Assembly: GCF_052145335.1 (NCBI RefSeq)
Contig: NZ_JBKQOU010000199.1
Location: forward strand, 1 to 16,164
Length of the DNA stretch: 16,164 nt
Direction: 5' to 3'
Source: Rhodoblastus sp052145335
Lineage (GTDB): Bacteria; Pseudomonadota; Alphaproteobacteria; Rhizobiales; Beijerinckiaceae
Shown: positions 6,696 to 15,187 of the stretch, one piece after another
Layout: every line of letters begins with the position of its first letter
How positions within the stretch are numbered: the first letter of the stretch is position 1
Translations under genes and position numbers: made by a program
Notes under the pieces: generated by a model
Database searches by the model: none
What the model saw: the letters and a program-made list of their open reading frames with translations, nothing else
Told to the model about the DNA's origin: nothing

Positions 6696-8516
6696 ATGGT
6701 GGAACAGCCAGAAGCCGCCCGTCAGGACGCGACCGACGCCAAAGCTTCGCGCGAAAACCTCGTCGCACTATTGAAGTCGTTGCTGGGCGGCTTTCGTCAT
6801 TCGCCGGCGCTGGCGAAGCTGCTCTGGCTCGGCTTCGCCCTCGTCGTCGTGGTCGGCGCGACCACCGCCGCGCAGGTCCGGCTCAACGAGTGGACGAAAG
6901 CCTTTTACGATTCCCTCGCCGACAAGGACCTTGCGGCGTTCATCTCCCAGCTTCAGGTATTCGCCGCCATCGCCGGGGTTCTGCTCGTTCTCAACGTTGC
7001 CCAGATGCGGCTCAACCTGACGGCGAAGATGAAATTGCGGGAGGGGCTGACGCGCGATCTGGTCGGCGAATGGTTCACCTCCAAGCGCGCCTTTCTCATC
7101 GCCGGCGCCGGCAGGATCGGCGTCAATCCGGACCAGCGCATTGACGAGGACGCCCGTCGCCTGACGGAGCTTTCGACCGATCTGGGCGTCGGCCTGCTGC
7201 AGGCGATGCTGCTGCTGGTCTGTTTCGTCGGCGTGCTTTGGGTTCTGTCGGCCGGGGTGGTGTTCACCGTCCAGGGCCACAGTTTTTCCATTCCCGGCTA
7301 CATGGTCTGGTGCGCGCTGCTGCTGGCGGGCGGCGCCTCGCTGGCGAGCTGGCGCGCCGCCCGGCGGCTCGTTCCCCTCAACGCCGAACGCTACGCCCGC
7401 GAGTCCAATCTTCGCTTCGCCCTGGTTCACGCCAACGAGCACAACGAAGGCATCTCCGTCTATCGCGGCGAGGAGGGCGAAAGAAATCGCCTGAACCGCG
7501 AACTCCAGCGCCTTCTCCTGATCCTGCGCGGGATCGTCCTGGTCACCACCGGCCTGACCTGGATCACCGCCGGTTACGGCTGGTTCATGCTGGTGGCGCC
7601 GGTGATCGTGGCGGCGCCCGCCTATTTTGCCGGGAACCTGTCGTTTGGCGGCATGCTGATGGCGGTCGGGGCCTTCGACCAGGTGCAGCAATCCTTGCGG
7701 TGGTTCGTCGACAATGTCGGCAATATCGCCGACTGGCGCGCCACGCTGTTCCGGGTCGGCGCCTTTCGCCTGGCGCTACAGGAAATGGACCAGCTCGGCC
7801 GGAATGCGAGCCGCATCGAACGCGTCGCAAGCGCCGACGGCAATCTGCATTTCGACGATCTCGGGGTTATTTCGCCGTCCGGCTGCGCCGTGCTCGACGA
7901 GAAGCGGGTGAAGATCGAGCCGGGCGAGCATGTGCTGATCCTCGGCGCGCCCGGCGTCGGCAAGACCAGCCTGTTTCGCGCCTTGGCCGGCCTGTGGCCT
8001 TGGGGAAGAGGCCGGGTCGGCCTGCCCGAGGCCGACGGAATCCTGTTCATGCCGAAGCGGCCCTATCTTCCGGAGGGGAGTTTGCGCGAGGTCCTCGCCT
8101 ATCCGGAGTCGCCGAAAAAATTCCAGACCGGGGCCTTTGTCGCGGCGCTTTCGCGCTTCGGGCTGGCTCATCTGGCGCCAGCGCTCGACCATGTCGCGCG
8201 CTGGGACAGGGATCTGACAGGCCCAGAACAGCAGGCGCTCGCCTTCGCCCGTCTGCTGCTGCATCAGCCGCGCTGGGTTTTCGTCGATGAGGCGATCGAC
8301 GCGCTAACGCCGCAGGCGCGACAGGCCGTGTTCGATATTTTTCGGCATGAACTGGCGGCGGCCGCGCTGGTCTGCATTTCCGGTTCGCAGGCCGAAGAGA
8401 CATTTTTCACCCGTATTCTGCGCCTGTCGCGGGAACCCCAAGGCGAATGCCTGGTAGTTCCTTCGGCGCGCATTTCCGAACTGGCCGATGGAAGTCCCAG
8501 CCGGCCCGCGCCTTAG
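6696..8516 (+). CDS. SbmA/BacA-like (YddA type) ABC transporter, membrane domain fused to ATPase
   Basis: This 606-residue inner-membrane transporter half has an ABC_membrane_2 domain followed by an ATPase domain, the layout of COG4178 proteins related to SbmA/BacA and to peroxisomal ABCD transporters. Hydrophobic segments lie near 41-62, 84-103, 167-192, 200-218, 276-296 and 297-325. Family motifs are RLNEWTKAFYDSL (62-74), NPDQRIDEDAR (144-153), and LRFALVHANEHNEGISVYRG with the EAA-like loop (239-258). In the ATPase, Walker A is GAPGVGKTS (417-425, Lys423) and Walker B is WVFVDEA (527-533, Asp530, Glu531). Other elements deviate: the Q-loop position is Lys454 (MPKRPYLP), the signature is LTGPEQQ (507-513), the D-loop is AIDALT, and the H-switch His is missing (ISGSQ, 561-565). 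ATG 6696 has GAGGA just upstream at a short distance. Relatives carry peptides or act in stress tolerance; the substrate here is unknown. Confidence 0.9.
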   Translation: MVEQPEAARQDATDAKASRENLVALLKSLLGGFRHSPALAKLLWLGFALVVVVGATTAAQVRLNEWTKAFYDSLADKDLAAFISQLQVFAAIAGVLLVLNVAQMRLNLTAKMKLREGLTRDLVGEWFTSKRAFLIAGAGRIGVNPDQRIDEDARRLTELSTDLGVGLLQAMLLLVCFVGVLWVLSAGVVFTVQGHSFSIPGYMVWCALLLAGGASLASWRAARRLVPLNAERYARESNLRFALVHANEHNEGISVYRGEEGERNRLNRELQRLLLILRGIVLVTTGLTWITAGYGWFMLVAPVIVAAPAYFAGNLSFGGMLMAVGAFDQVQQSLRWFVDNVGNIADWRATLFRVGAFRLALQEMDQLGRNASRIERVASADGNLHFDDLGVISPSGCAVLDEKRVKIEPGEHVLILGAPGVGKTSLFRALAGLWPWGRGRVGLPEADGILFMPKRPYLPEGSLREVLAYPESPKKFQTGAFVAALSRFGLAHLAPALDHVARWDRDLTGPEQQALAFARLLLHQPRWVFVDEAIDALTPQARQAVFDIFRHELAAAALVCISGSQAEETFFTRILRLSREPQGECLVVPSARISELADGSPSRPAP

Positions 8517-8704
8517 CCGCAAGGCCCGTCCTTTGGCGGAACGGCCGAAGGTAGATCCGCCAAGACCGATTCTCGCGCCGGGAGGCGCTTTCGCCAGTAG
8601 CCACGCCAGCGAGAAGCAAGTTCACGCGATATCGGTCAGACGAGGGCGACCAGACAGGCTTGCGCCGGCTCGGCTTTCACAGTCCGCATTTGATGAGGCC
8701 CGAC

Positions 8705-10204
8705 ATGCAAAATCCGCTGGAAGACTGGATGGAGCGGCAGGTTCGCTTCAGCGCGACCGCCATGCTCCGCGCCATTTCGGCGACGGAACTGGTCAGGCAT
8801 CGACCAGCATTCGGTCAGGCGATCCGGCCCGCGCCCGGCTCCGTGCTGGCCTCGCCCGAACTCGGCCTGGACGATCCCAATCCGGATTATTTCTTCCACT
8901 GGCTGCGCGATTCCTCTCTCGTCATCGACGCCCTGCGCGTCTCGATCGAAGACGGGATGCTGGGAACGGAGGCGCTGGAATATTTCAATGATTTCGTCGA
9001 GTTCAGCCTGTCGCTCAACCGGCTCGACGGTCCCGCTTTGCTGCGTCTCGGCGATTTCCGGCAAAAAATCGACCCCGAGCTGCGGAAATACTTGCGCAAC
9101 AGCGAAGATCTCAACACGATTGTCGGTGATCTGGTCCTCGGCGAGGTGCGTTTCGCGCCAGACGGGACGCTCGACATTTTTCGCTGGGCGCGCCCGCAGA
9201 ACGACGGTCCGGCTTTGCGCGCGTTGACGCTCCTGCGCTTCTGGCGTCTCGAACAATGGCGACCTCTCACGCGCGCGGAATCGATGAGGGCGCTGCTCGA
9301 AGCCGATCTGGCCTTCACCTGCGCGCATTGGCGGGAGCCTTGCTACGATCTTTGGGAGGAACAGCTCGGCCGGCATTATCATACGCGGCTTGTGCAACAC
9401 GCCGCGCTGAAAGAGGGCGCGGAATGGTCAGAGGCGATCGGCGAGGCGGGGAGGGCGCAAGTTTGGCGCGAGGCGGCGCGCGAGATCGCCTCGAGCCTCG
9501 AAGAGCATTTCGACGCGCTGTCCGGCGCTTATCTCACCCCCGCCGCCGTTGACCCGAACAGTCCGCACGATCCCTTCGTCATGCGGCTCGACATAGCCGT
9601 AATTCTCGGTGTGATTCACGCCGACGCAAGCGGCGGCGCGCATAGCGTCCTCGATCCGAGGGTCCTCTCGACCATGGTGGCGCTCGAAGAGCTTTTCGCC
9701 ATGGACTATCCGATCAACCGGAAGCGGGCGGCGGATTGCGCGCCGGCGATGGGGCGCTATCCCAACGACCAATATTTCACTGGCGGCGCCTATTATTTTT
9801 CGACGCTCGGCGCGGCGCAATTTTATTATCGTTTCGCGCGGGCCGTCGCGGCTGGCGCAACGCTGCCGCTCTCGCCGGAGAACAGGGGAATTCTGGCTCC
9901 CCTGCTCACAAAGCCGCACGAGCCGCTAGGTGGCGCGTCGCTCGATCCGCAGCATCGCGCAGGACTGTTCAAGGCCTTGATCGATCGTGGCGACATGTTC
10001 ATGGCCATGGTGCGGGTCCATGCGCCGGATTCGGGAGAACTGGCCGAACAATTCTCCCAGTTTGACGGGGCGCCGGCTTCGGCCAGGAACCTGGCCTGGA
10101 GCTATGCGGGTTTCATCACCGCCGTCGCAAGCCGAAAGTCGGCCGTTCGCCAGGAAGCGGTTTCGGTCTTGCCGCGCGCCGGACGGGGCAAGCAGTTCGA
10201 ATGA
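8705..10204 (+). CDS. Glycoside hydrolase family 15 (glucoamylase-like)
   Basis: This enzyme of about 499 residues probably releases glucose from the non-reducing ends of alpha-glucans or related oligosaccharides by inversion. It has the (alpha/alpha)6 catalytic-domain pattern of GH15. The substrate-site motif is DYFFHWLRDSSLVIDAL near residue 61. The general acid is in CYDLWEEQLGRHYHT (Glu218 from this start), and the general base is in LAEQFSQ (Glu448), followed by ARNLAWSYAGF. These match the Glu179 and Glu400 regions of fungal glucoamylase. ATG 8705 is chosen because GAGG lies 6 bases before it. TTG 8660 and ATG 8693 are in frame and would add 15 or 4 residues. No signal peptide or starch-binding domain is seen, so it is probably cytoplasmic. 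It lies about 190 bp after the ABC transporter gene on the same strand. With the GH3 enzyme it suggests intracellular glucan use, but trehalose or isomaltose-type substrates are also possible for bacterial GH15. Confidence 0.9.
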   Translation: MQNPLEDWMERQVRFSATAMLRAISATELVRHRPAFGQAIRPAPGSVLASPELGLDDPNPDYFFHWLRDSSLVIDALRVSIEDGMLGTEALEYFNDFVEFSLSLNRLDGPALLRLGDFRQKIDPELRKYLRNSEDLNTIVGDLVLGEVRFAPDGTLDIFRWARPQNDGPALRALTLLRFWRLEQWRPLTRAESMRALLEADLAFTCAHWREPCYDLWEEQLGRHYHTRLVQHAALKEGAEWSEAIGEAGRAQVWREAAREIASSLEEHFDALSGAYLTPAAVDPNSPHDPFVMRLDIAVILGVIHADASGGAHSVLDPRVLSTMVALEELFAMDYPINRKRAADCAPAMGRYPNDQYFTGGAYYFSTLGAAQFYYRFARAVAAGATLPLSPENRGILAPLLTKPHEPLGGASLDPQHRAGLFKALIDRGDMFMAMVRVHAPDSGELAEQFSQFDGAPASARNLAWSYAGFITAVASRKSAVRQEAVSVLPRAGRGKQFE

Positions 10205-10353
10205 CCTGCGCGCACGGCGAGATGAATGCGACGCTGCTTCCCGAAACGGGAGGATCGCGTCGGATTCCGCGAGGAAATGGAATGTCCGCTAACCGCCGAA
10301 GACGCGGGTTCGTTCAGCCAATGCGGAACTTCCGGGTGTGGCGGCGCCGAACA

Positions 10354-10380
10354 GACGGTCACGGTTTGATAGCGACCGTC
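10354..10380 (+). terminator. Hairpin downstream of the GH15 gene
   Basis: GACGGTC (10354-10360) and GACCGTC (10374-10380) pair perfectly with a 13-base loop, 150 bp after the GH15 stop. No T-run follows. It may be a weak terminator, or the edge of the repeat structure that starts at 10394. Confidence 0.25.
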
Positions 10381-10393
10381 TCAAGTTGACCCT

Positions 10394-10548
10394 GGCTGTG
10401 CAAAAACGCGATTTCGTCGAAACGCCGGAGGATATCTTTCTCGCCTCGCCCCGACGATGAGAACAAAATTTCAAACTCTTCACGAAATAAGAAACAGTTT
10501 CGAATAATTTTCTACGCGCTCCGGCCCGCTCGACGTTTTCACACAACC
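10394..10548. repeat. MITE-like or IS-remnant inverted-repeat pair
   Basis: GGCTGTGCAAAAACG at 10394-10408 and CGTTTTCACACAACC at 10534-10548 are inverted copies matching at 12 of 15 positions. The 125 bp between them is AT-rich and has no transposase sequence. GACCC occurs just outside both ends (10388-10392 and 10551-10555), offset by one and two bases, and could be a decayed target duplication or part of a longer repeat. Ends of this style (GGnTGTG, A-run, CG) resemble terminal repeats of bacterial insertion sequences, but the family cannot be named from the sequence alone. Confidence 0.45.
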
Positions 10549-10958
10549 AAGACCCGTTGCAGACCTTCGCGGGCCGTTGGTCGGCGGTCTCAGGACGGCA
10601 TGAAGCCGTCGTTTGATGTAGGTTTTACGCGCGTCGAAGTTATTTTCCTTATTTCTGGGCGAATTAAAGTCTGGGCAAAGGGCTGTTTTGGGGGCGGAGT
10701 CGACAGGGCGATCGATGTCCTGGTCGATTCGGGAATTGAATATGAATCAGTAGGTTTGCGGAGTCGCGGCGAAGCCGATCAGGTTCAAAATTCAGAAAAG
10801 ATTCACTGGCGATCCGCGCATCCCGCGTCGTCGCCGCCGCTCAAGTTGACATATCCTTCGTTTACGTTGGCGCCTCCAACTCGATATTCATCCTTTACGC
10901 GACTTCGGGTAATGTCGCATCGCCGCCGTTCGGCGACAGCAATTCCCAAGGAAGCCGC

Positions 10959-11132
10959 ATGGCCGCCGCTTTCATGTTTCTCGCGCTGATTGTGCTCTAC
11001 GTCCTGATGTTTGGCGTGGTCAAATTCTGCGAAAATCTCATCGCCAAGCCGCATCTTGCCTCGCTGGACCAGAATCCTCCCTTAGAAGACGGCCCGGCCA
11101 CGACACCGAAAGACAGCGCCCGCTCTCGCTAA
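10959..11132 (+). CDS. 57-aa single-span membrane protein at the head of the kdp operon
   Basis: The product has one N-terminal membrane helix (about residues 3-23, AFMFLALIVLYVLMFGVVKF), then CENLIAK and a polar tail of about 30 residues rich in Pro, Asp and Lys. ATG 10959 is preceded by AAGGAAG at 10948-10954, a good ribosome-binding site. The gene ends 50 bp before kdpF and runs in the same direction, so it is probably co-transcribed with kdpFABC. I recall small proteins of this form (one helix followed by an FC-acidic-x-L motif) beside kdpF in other alphaproteobacteria, but I know of no function. A role as an accessory or regulatory peptide of the Kdp pump is inference. It is distinct from KdpF, which follows separately. 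It could also be a duplicated and extended KdpF-like peptide. Confidence 0.75.
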   Translation: MAAAFMFLALIVLYVLMFGVVKFCENLIAKPHLASLDQNPPLEDGPATTPKDSARSR

Positions 11133-11182
11133 GACCACCGCGACGGGTTCGCCTCGCCGCCGAGAGCGTCATGGAGTTGCCG

Positions 11183-11269
11183 ATGATCGCGCTTGATATT
11201 CTCGTGCTGCTGGTCGTGCTTTTGATCATTTACCTGTTCTATGCCGTGATTAACCCAGACAAATTCTGA
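11183..11269 (+). CDS. kdpF: KdpF, small stabilising subunit of the potassium pump
   Basis: This 28-residue hydrophobic peptide is a single membrane helix ending in YLFYAVINPDKF. The YxxYA(L/V)INP-type end is the mark of KdpF, which binds and stabilises the KdpABC complex in the inner membrane. ATG 11183 is chosen because GGAG (11173-11176) lies 6 bases before it. An in-frame ATG at 11171 would give 32 residues but has a weaker upstream site. The stop is 42 bp before the kdpA ATG. Confidence 0.9.
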   Translation: MIALDILVLLVVLLIIYLFYAVINPDKF

Positions 11270-11311
11270 CGGTTGCACGACAAGTTCTCAGGCTCCGAAG
11301 GAAGAACTCAA

Positions 11312-13042
11312 ATGTCCGCCCCGGGTTGGCTACAGATCGGCTTCACTCTACTGGCGATCTTTTTGCTCAGCATCCCGGCGGGCCGCTACATGGCTCGGGT
11401 TGTCATGGGACAGCGGACGCCTTTCGACCGCTTCTTCGATCCGATCGACAATGCGATTTATTTCCTGATTGGCCGCAATGTGGTCAGCCAGGCGATGAAC
11501 TGGAAAGTCTATACTTTACATATGCTCGCCACCAATATGGCGATGACGCTGATCATTTTCGCGATTTTCCTGTTTCAGGATCATCTGCCGCTCAACCCTT
11601 TGGGATTTCATGGGATGGAGGCCTTTCAAGCCTTCAATGAGGCGATCAGCTTCATCACCAACACCAATTGGCAGAGTTATAGCGGCGAGACGACGCTCTC
11701 CAATTTCAGCCAGATGGGCGCCATTACATTCCCGATGTTCACCTCTTCCGCGACAGGATTCGTTGTGGCCATGGCCTGGATTCGCGCCTTCACGGTGACC
11801 GATGGCGGCGCCGATCTTGGCAATTTCTATCGCGACTTTATCCGCTTCATTACCCGCGTTCTCATTCCCGTATGTTTCATCGTGGCGTTGGTGTTTATCG
11901 AGCAAGGCTCGGTGCAAACGCTGGACGCCAGCGTGACCGCCCACACTTTGCAGGGCGCGGATCAGACGATCATCGTGGGCCCCGTCGCCTCGCAAGGCGC
12001 CATTGAACTCTTCGGCACCAACGGCGGCGGCTTTTACAACGTCAACGCCGCGCATCCCTTCCAGAATCCCACGCCGCTCACCAACATCATCCTGATGGTC
12101 CTGATGGCGGTATTGCCGGCTGGCATCGTCGTGTCTTTCGGAGAAATGATTGGCAACCGGCGGCAGGCCGGGGTGCTCTACGGCATTATGGGCGCGTTGG
12201 TGGTTCTGTTCCTGCTGGTCTGCGTCATTCCAGAGCAGAGCGGGACGCCGATCCTGTCGCACGCCGGCCTCGAAAGCGCGGCGAGCAGCGGACAGCCTGG
12301 CGGCAACATGGAGGGCAAGGAGGTTCGCTTCGGCATTTCCGGCAGCGCCCTGTTTGCGGATATTACCACGGCCTTCACGACCGGCGCGGTCAACTCGGCG
12401 CATGACAGCTATACGCCCCTTCCCGGCATCACGATGTTGGGCCAGATGATGCTGCAATGCGTGTTCGGCGGCAAAGGGGTCGGCTTTCTCAACGCGCTGG
12501 TTTTCGGCTTGATCGCCGTATTCGTGGCGGGGCTGATGGTCGGGCGCACCCCCGAGTTTTTGGGCAAGAGGATCGAGAAGCAGGAAATCATCCTGGTTTC
12601 GCTCACCCTTCTCATTCATCCGCTGGTCATTCTCTCGCCGACCGCCTGGTCGATGATCGCGCCCTACGCCTTGTCCTCGCTCGGAAATAATGGCGTCCAC
12701 GGTTTTTCGGAGGTCCTCTATGCCTTTGCTTCCGGGGCGGCGGACAATGGCTCCGCCTTTGCCGGCCTCAACTCCAATACGGCCTGGTTCAACCTGGCGC
12801 TTGGCGTCGTCATCTTCATCGGCCGCTATCCGCCGATCATTTTCCTGATGGGAGTCGCTGGCTCCGTCGCGCAAAAACCGACCACGCCGCCGACGACGAG
12901 CACGTTGCGAACCGACACTTTGCGGTTCGGCGTCTTCTGGCTCGCGACCATCCTGATCGTGGGCGCGCTCACCTTTTTTCCCGCCCTCGTGCTCGGACCG
13001 ATCGCCGAGTTCTTTGCGATGAAAGCCGGGCTCACCTTCTAG
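11312..13042 (+). CDS. kdpA: KdpA, potassium-binding channel subunit
   Basis: This 576-residue inner-membrane subunit binds and moves K+ for the ATP-driven KdpFABC pump. It belongs to the superfamily of K+ transporters with four pore-loop repeats. All four filter loops are visible: TNTNWQSY (from Thr116), FGTNGGGF (234-241), TTGAVNS (from Thr356) and LGNNGVHGF (457-465). About ten hydrophobic helices span the sequence, and the length is normal for the family. ATG 11312 (MSAPGWLQ) is chosen because GAAGGAAG at 11297-11304 precedes it. TTG 11273 in the same frame would add 13 polar residues not typical of KdpA. It is the third gene of the operon. The long minus-strand frame opposite it is a codon-bias shadow. 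Confidence 0.97.
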   Translation: MSAPGWLQIGFTLLAIFLLSIPAGRYMARVVMGQRTPFDRFFDPIDNAIYFLIGRNVVSQAMNWKVYTLHMLATNMAMTLIIFAIFLFQDHLPLNPLGFHGMEAFQAFNEAISFITNTNWQSYSGETTLSNFSQMGAITFPMFTSSATGFVVAMAWIRAFTVTDGGADLGNFYRDFIRFITRVLIPVCFIVALVFIEQGSVQTLDASVTAHTLQGADQTIIVGPVASQGAIELFGTNGGGFYNVNAAHPFQNPTPLTNIILMVLMAVLPAGIVVSFGEMIGNRRQAGVLYGIMGALVVLFLLVCVIPEQSGTPILSHAGLESAASSGQPGGNMEGKEVRFGISGSALFADITTAFTTGAVNSAHDSYTPLPGITMLGQMMLQCVFGGKGVGFLNALVFGLIAVFVAGLMVGRTPEFLGKRIEKQEIILVSLTLLIHPLVILSPTAWSMIAPYALSSLGNNGVHGFSEVLYAFASGAADNGSAFAGLNSNTAWFNLALGVVIFIGRYPPIIFLMGVAGSVAQKPTTPPTTSTLRTDTLRFGVFWLATILIVGALTFFPALVLGPIAEFFAMKAGLTF

Positions 13043-13081
13043 CCAAGAGGCTCGATCGACGGTCGTTGCGGGAGAAATTTG

Positions 13082-15178
13082 ATGGCGGCAAAACAAGAAA
13101 AAGCTGCGAAGCTTACTCCGCTAGGCGCGAAATTTCGCGGCGTGCAACCGCAAAGCGCCTACACTACCGATCTGTTCTGGCAGGCATTCAAGGAATCGAT
13201 CCGTAAATTCGACCCTCGCGCGGAAATTCGCAACCCGGTGATGTTCGTCGTGTGGCTAGGGTCGCTGGTGACCCTGGCGCTGACAATCGAGCCGGATCTT
13301 TTCGGCCCCTCCAGCGCGTCGCGCATCTATAACGGCGCCGTCACGATCATTCTCGTCCTGACAGTCTGGTTCGCCAATTATGCCGAGGCGCTCGCCGAAG
13401 GCCGCGGCAAGGCGAAGGCGGTCGCGTTGCGGCGAACCCGATCGGAACTGGTCGGAATCCGCATGACTGAGGACGGAGGTCAGGAGACCGTTCCGGCAAG
13501 GAACCTGCGCAAGGGGGACATCGTCCGGGTCGAAAAGGACCAACTCATGCCCGCCGACGGCGAAGTCATCTCGGGCGCCGCCTTCGTCAACGAATCCGCC
13601 ATCACGGGTGAATCCGCGCCCGTGCTCAAGGAGGCGGGAACCGACATGTTCTCCTCCGTCGTCGCGGGAACGTCCGTCATCTCCGATTGGCTGCTCATTC
13701 GCGTCACCAACAATCCCGGCGACACGTTCCTCGACCGGATGATTCACCTTGTCGAAGGCGCCAGGCGGCAGAAAACGCCGAACGAGGTCGCGCTGACGGT
13801 GCTTCTGTCCATCCTGACGCTGATCTTCGTCATCGTCGTCGCGACAATGGGGCCTGTGGCGACCTATCTGCAAGCGCGGATCAATGTCGCCGATCTCGTA
13901 GCGCTGCTCGTCGCGCTGATACCCACGACGATTGGCGCGCTGCTCTCGGCGATTGGCATTGCAGCTATCGACCGCACAATGCGGTTCAATGTTCTGGCGA
14001 TGTCGGGCAAGGCTGTCGAAGCGGCTGGCGACGTCCAGACGTTGATCCTCGACAAAACAGGAACGATCACCACAGGCGACCGCGAAGCGAATGATTTTCT
14101 GGCTGTTGCGGGTTGTCGACAGAAAGACATTATCCAGGCCGCCTATCTCGCGTCGTTTTTCGACACCACGCCGGAGGGTCGATCCGTCGTCTCTTGCAGC
14201 ATTGCGCGCGGCGCAGAGCCTATGTCCGGGCTGGAACGGGCGAAGGGACTGGATTTTTCGGCGCAGACCCGCATGAGCGGCGTCGATCTCCCCGATGGGC
14301 GCGTCATTCGCAAAGGCGCGGTGAGCGCGGTCGTCCAACACGTCGCCGATCGGTTCCGGGGTTCGCCGCCGGCCGACCTTCAGGCGATCGCCGACGGCGT
14401 CTCGCAAAATGGCGCGACGCCGCTCGCCGTCAGCGTCGACGGCGATATTTTGGGCATAGTCGAGCTGGCCGACACGCTGAAGCCGGGCATACGCGAGCGC
14501 ATCGCTCAGTTACGCAAGATGGCGATTCGCACGATCATGGTCACCGGCGACAATCCAGTGACTGCATTGGCCATCGCGACCGAAGCCGGCGTCGACGAGT
14601 TTGTCGCCGAAGTGAACCCGGAAGAGAAGCTGAACCTCGTCCGCCGCGAGCAAAGCGAAGGGCGGATGGTCGCAATGACCGGCGACGGCACCAATGACGC
14701 GCCTGCGCTGGCGCAGGCGGACGTCGGCCTCGCCATGCATTCGGGAACGAGTGCGGCCAAGGAGGCGGCAAATCTTGTCGATCTCGATTCCGATCCGACC
14801 AAGCTCACCGACCTCGTCGCAATTGGCAGGCAGATGTTGATCACACGCGGCGCGCTGACGACGTTCTCAATCGCCAACGACGTAGCAAAATATTTCGCGA
14901 TCATCCCCGCAATGTTCATCGTCGCGCTGCCGGGTTTGGTGGCGCTGAACGTCATGGGGCTTGCGAGCCCGCGCAGCGCGGTTTTGTCGGCGCTCATCTT
15001 CAACGCTCTGATTATCCCGCTGCTAATTCCGCTCGCGTTGCGCGGCGTCCAATTTCGCGTCGAAACGGCGGAAAATCTGTTTTCCCGCAATCTGTGGATT
15101 TACGGAGTGGGGGGCCTGATCGCTCCCTTCATCGGCATCAAGCTGATCGATCTGGTGATCGCGCCGTTGATCTGAAAG
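13082..15178 (+). CDS. kdpB: KdpB, P-type ATPase subunit of the potassium pump
   Basis: This 697-residue catalytic subunit couples ATP hydrolysis to K+ uptake across the inner membrane. P-type ATPase motifs are complete: actuator loop TGES (175-178), the membrane motif IPTTIGALLSAIG, phosphorylation site DKTGT with Asp324, hinge MVTGDNP (Asp490) and GDGTNDAPA (534-542). The Lys of the KdpB nucleotide pocket is present in the VIRKGAV region. ATG 13082 follows GGAG (13071-13074) at 7 bases; the TTG directly before it is a less likely start. It begins 39 bp after kdpA and ends shortly before kdpC, as in a single operon. The regulatory serine of the TGES(A/S) segment (Ser178 here) is present; in E. 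coli the equivalent serine can be phosphorylated to inhibit the pump. Confidence 0.97.
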
Positions 15179-15187
15179 GCAATCGTT

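Larger units (their letters stand above)
10205..10958 (+). other. 754-bp stretch without a convincing gene, upstream of the kdp operon
   Basis: No reading frame here resembles a known protein. The longest, 10600-10989 (129 codons), has a poor start context, runs into the next gene and looks like chance. GC content falls, especially at 10450-10520 and 10600-10760. The visible structure is a 7-bp-stem hairpin (10354-10380), a MITE-like inverted-repeat pair (10394-10548) and a direct TTTACG repeat (10861, 10894). The control region of the potassium-uptake operon should lie in the last 200 bp, but no clear sigma-70 pair was found. Confidence 0.55.

Noticed and set aside
6768..7691. 307-codon minus-strand open frame opposite the ABC transporter
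   Set aside because: A low-complexity shadow of the membrane domain; the sense protein is clearly real.
10685..10720. GGGGGCGGAGTCGACAGGGCG looked briefly like a tmRNA end
   Set aside because: No matching acceptor-stem partner, tRNA-like domain or tag frame was found around it.
10846..10875. TTGACA at 10846 as a kdp promoter -35 box
   Set aside because: The sequence 16-18 bases downstream is TGGCGCC-like and does not resemble a -10 box.
10600..10989. 129-codon frame before the kdp operon
   Set aside because: It has a weak ribosome-binding site, no family resemblance, a Ser/Arg/Pro-rich second half, and overlap with the better-supported small membrane protein gene.
11516..13096. 526-codon minus-strand open frame opposite kdpA
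   Set aside because: It mirrors kdpA codons in GC-rich DNA and its product is low-complexity, rich in Arg, Gly, Asp and His, with no family resemblance.
13256..14407. 383-codon minus-strand open frame opposite kdpB
   Set aside because: A codon-bias shadow of kdpB, rich in Arg and Asp, with no independent start context.
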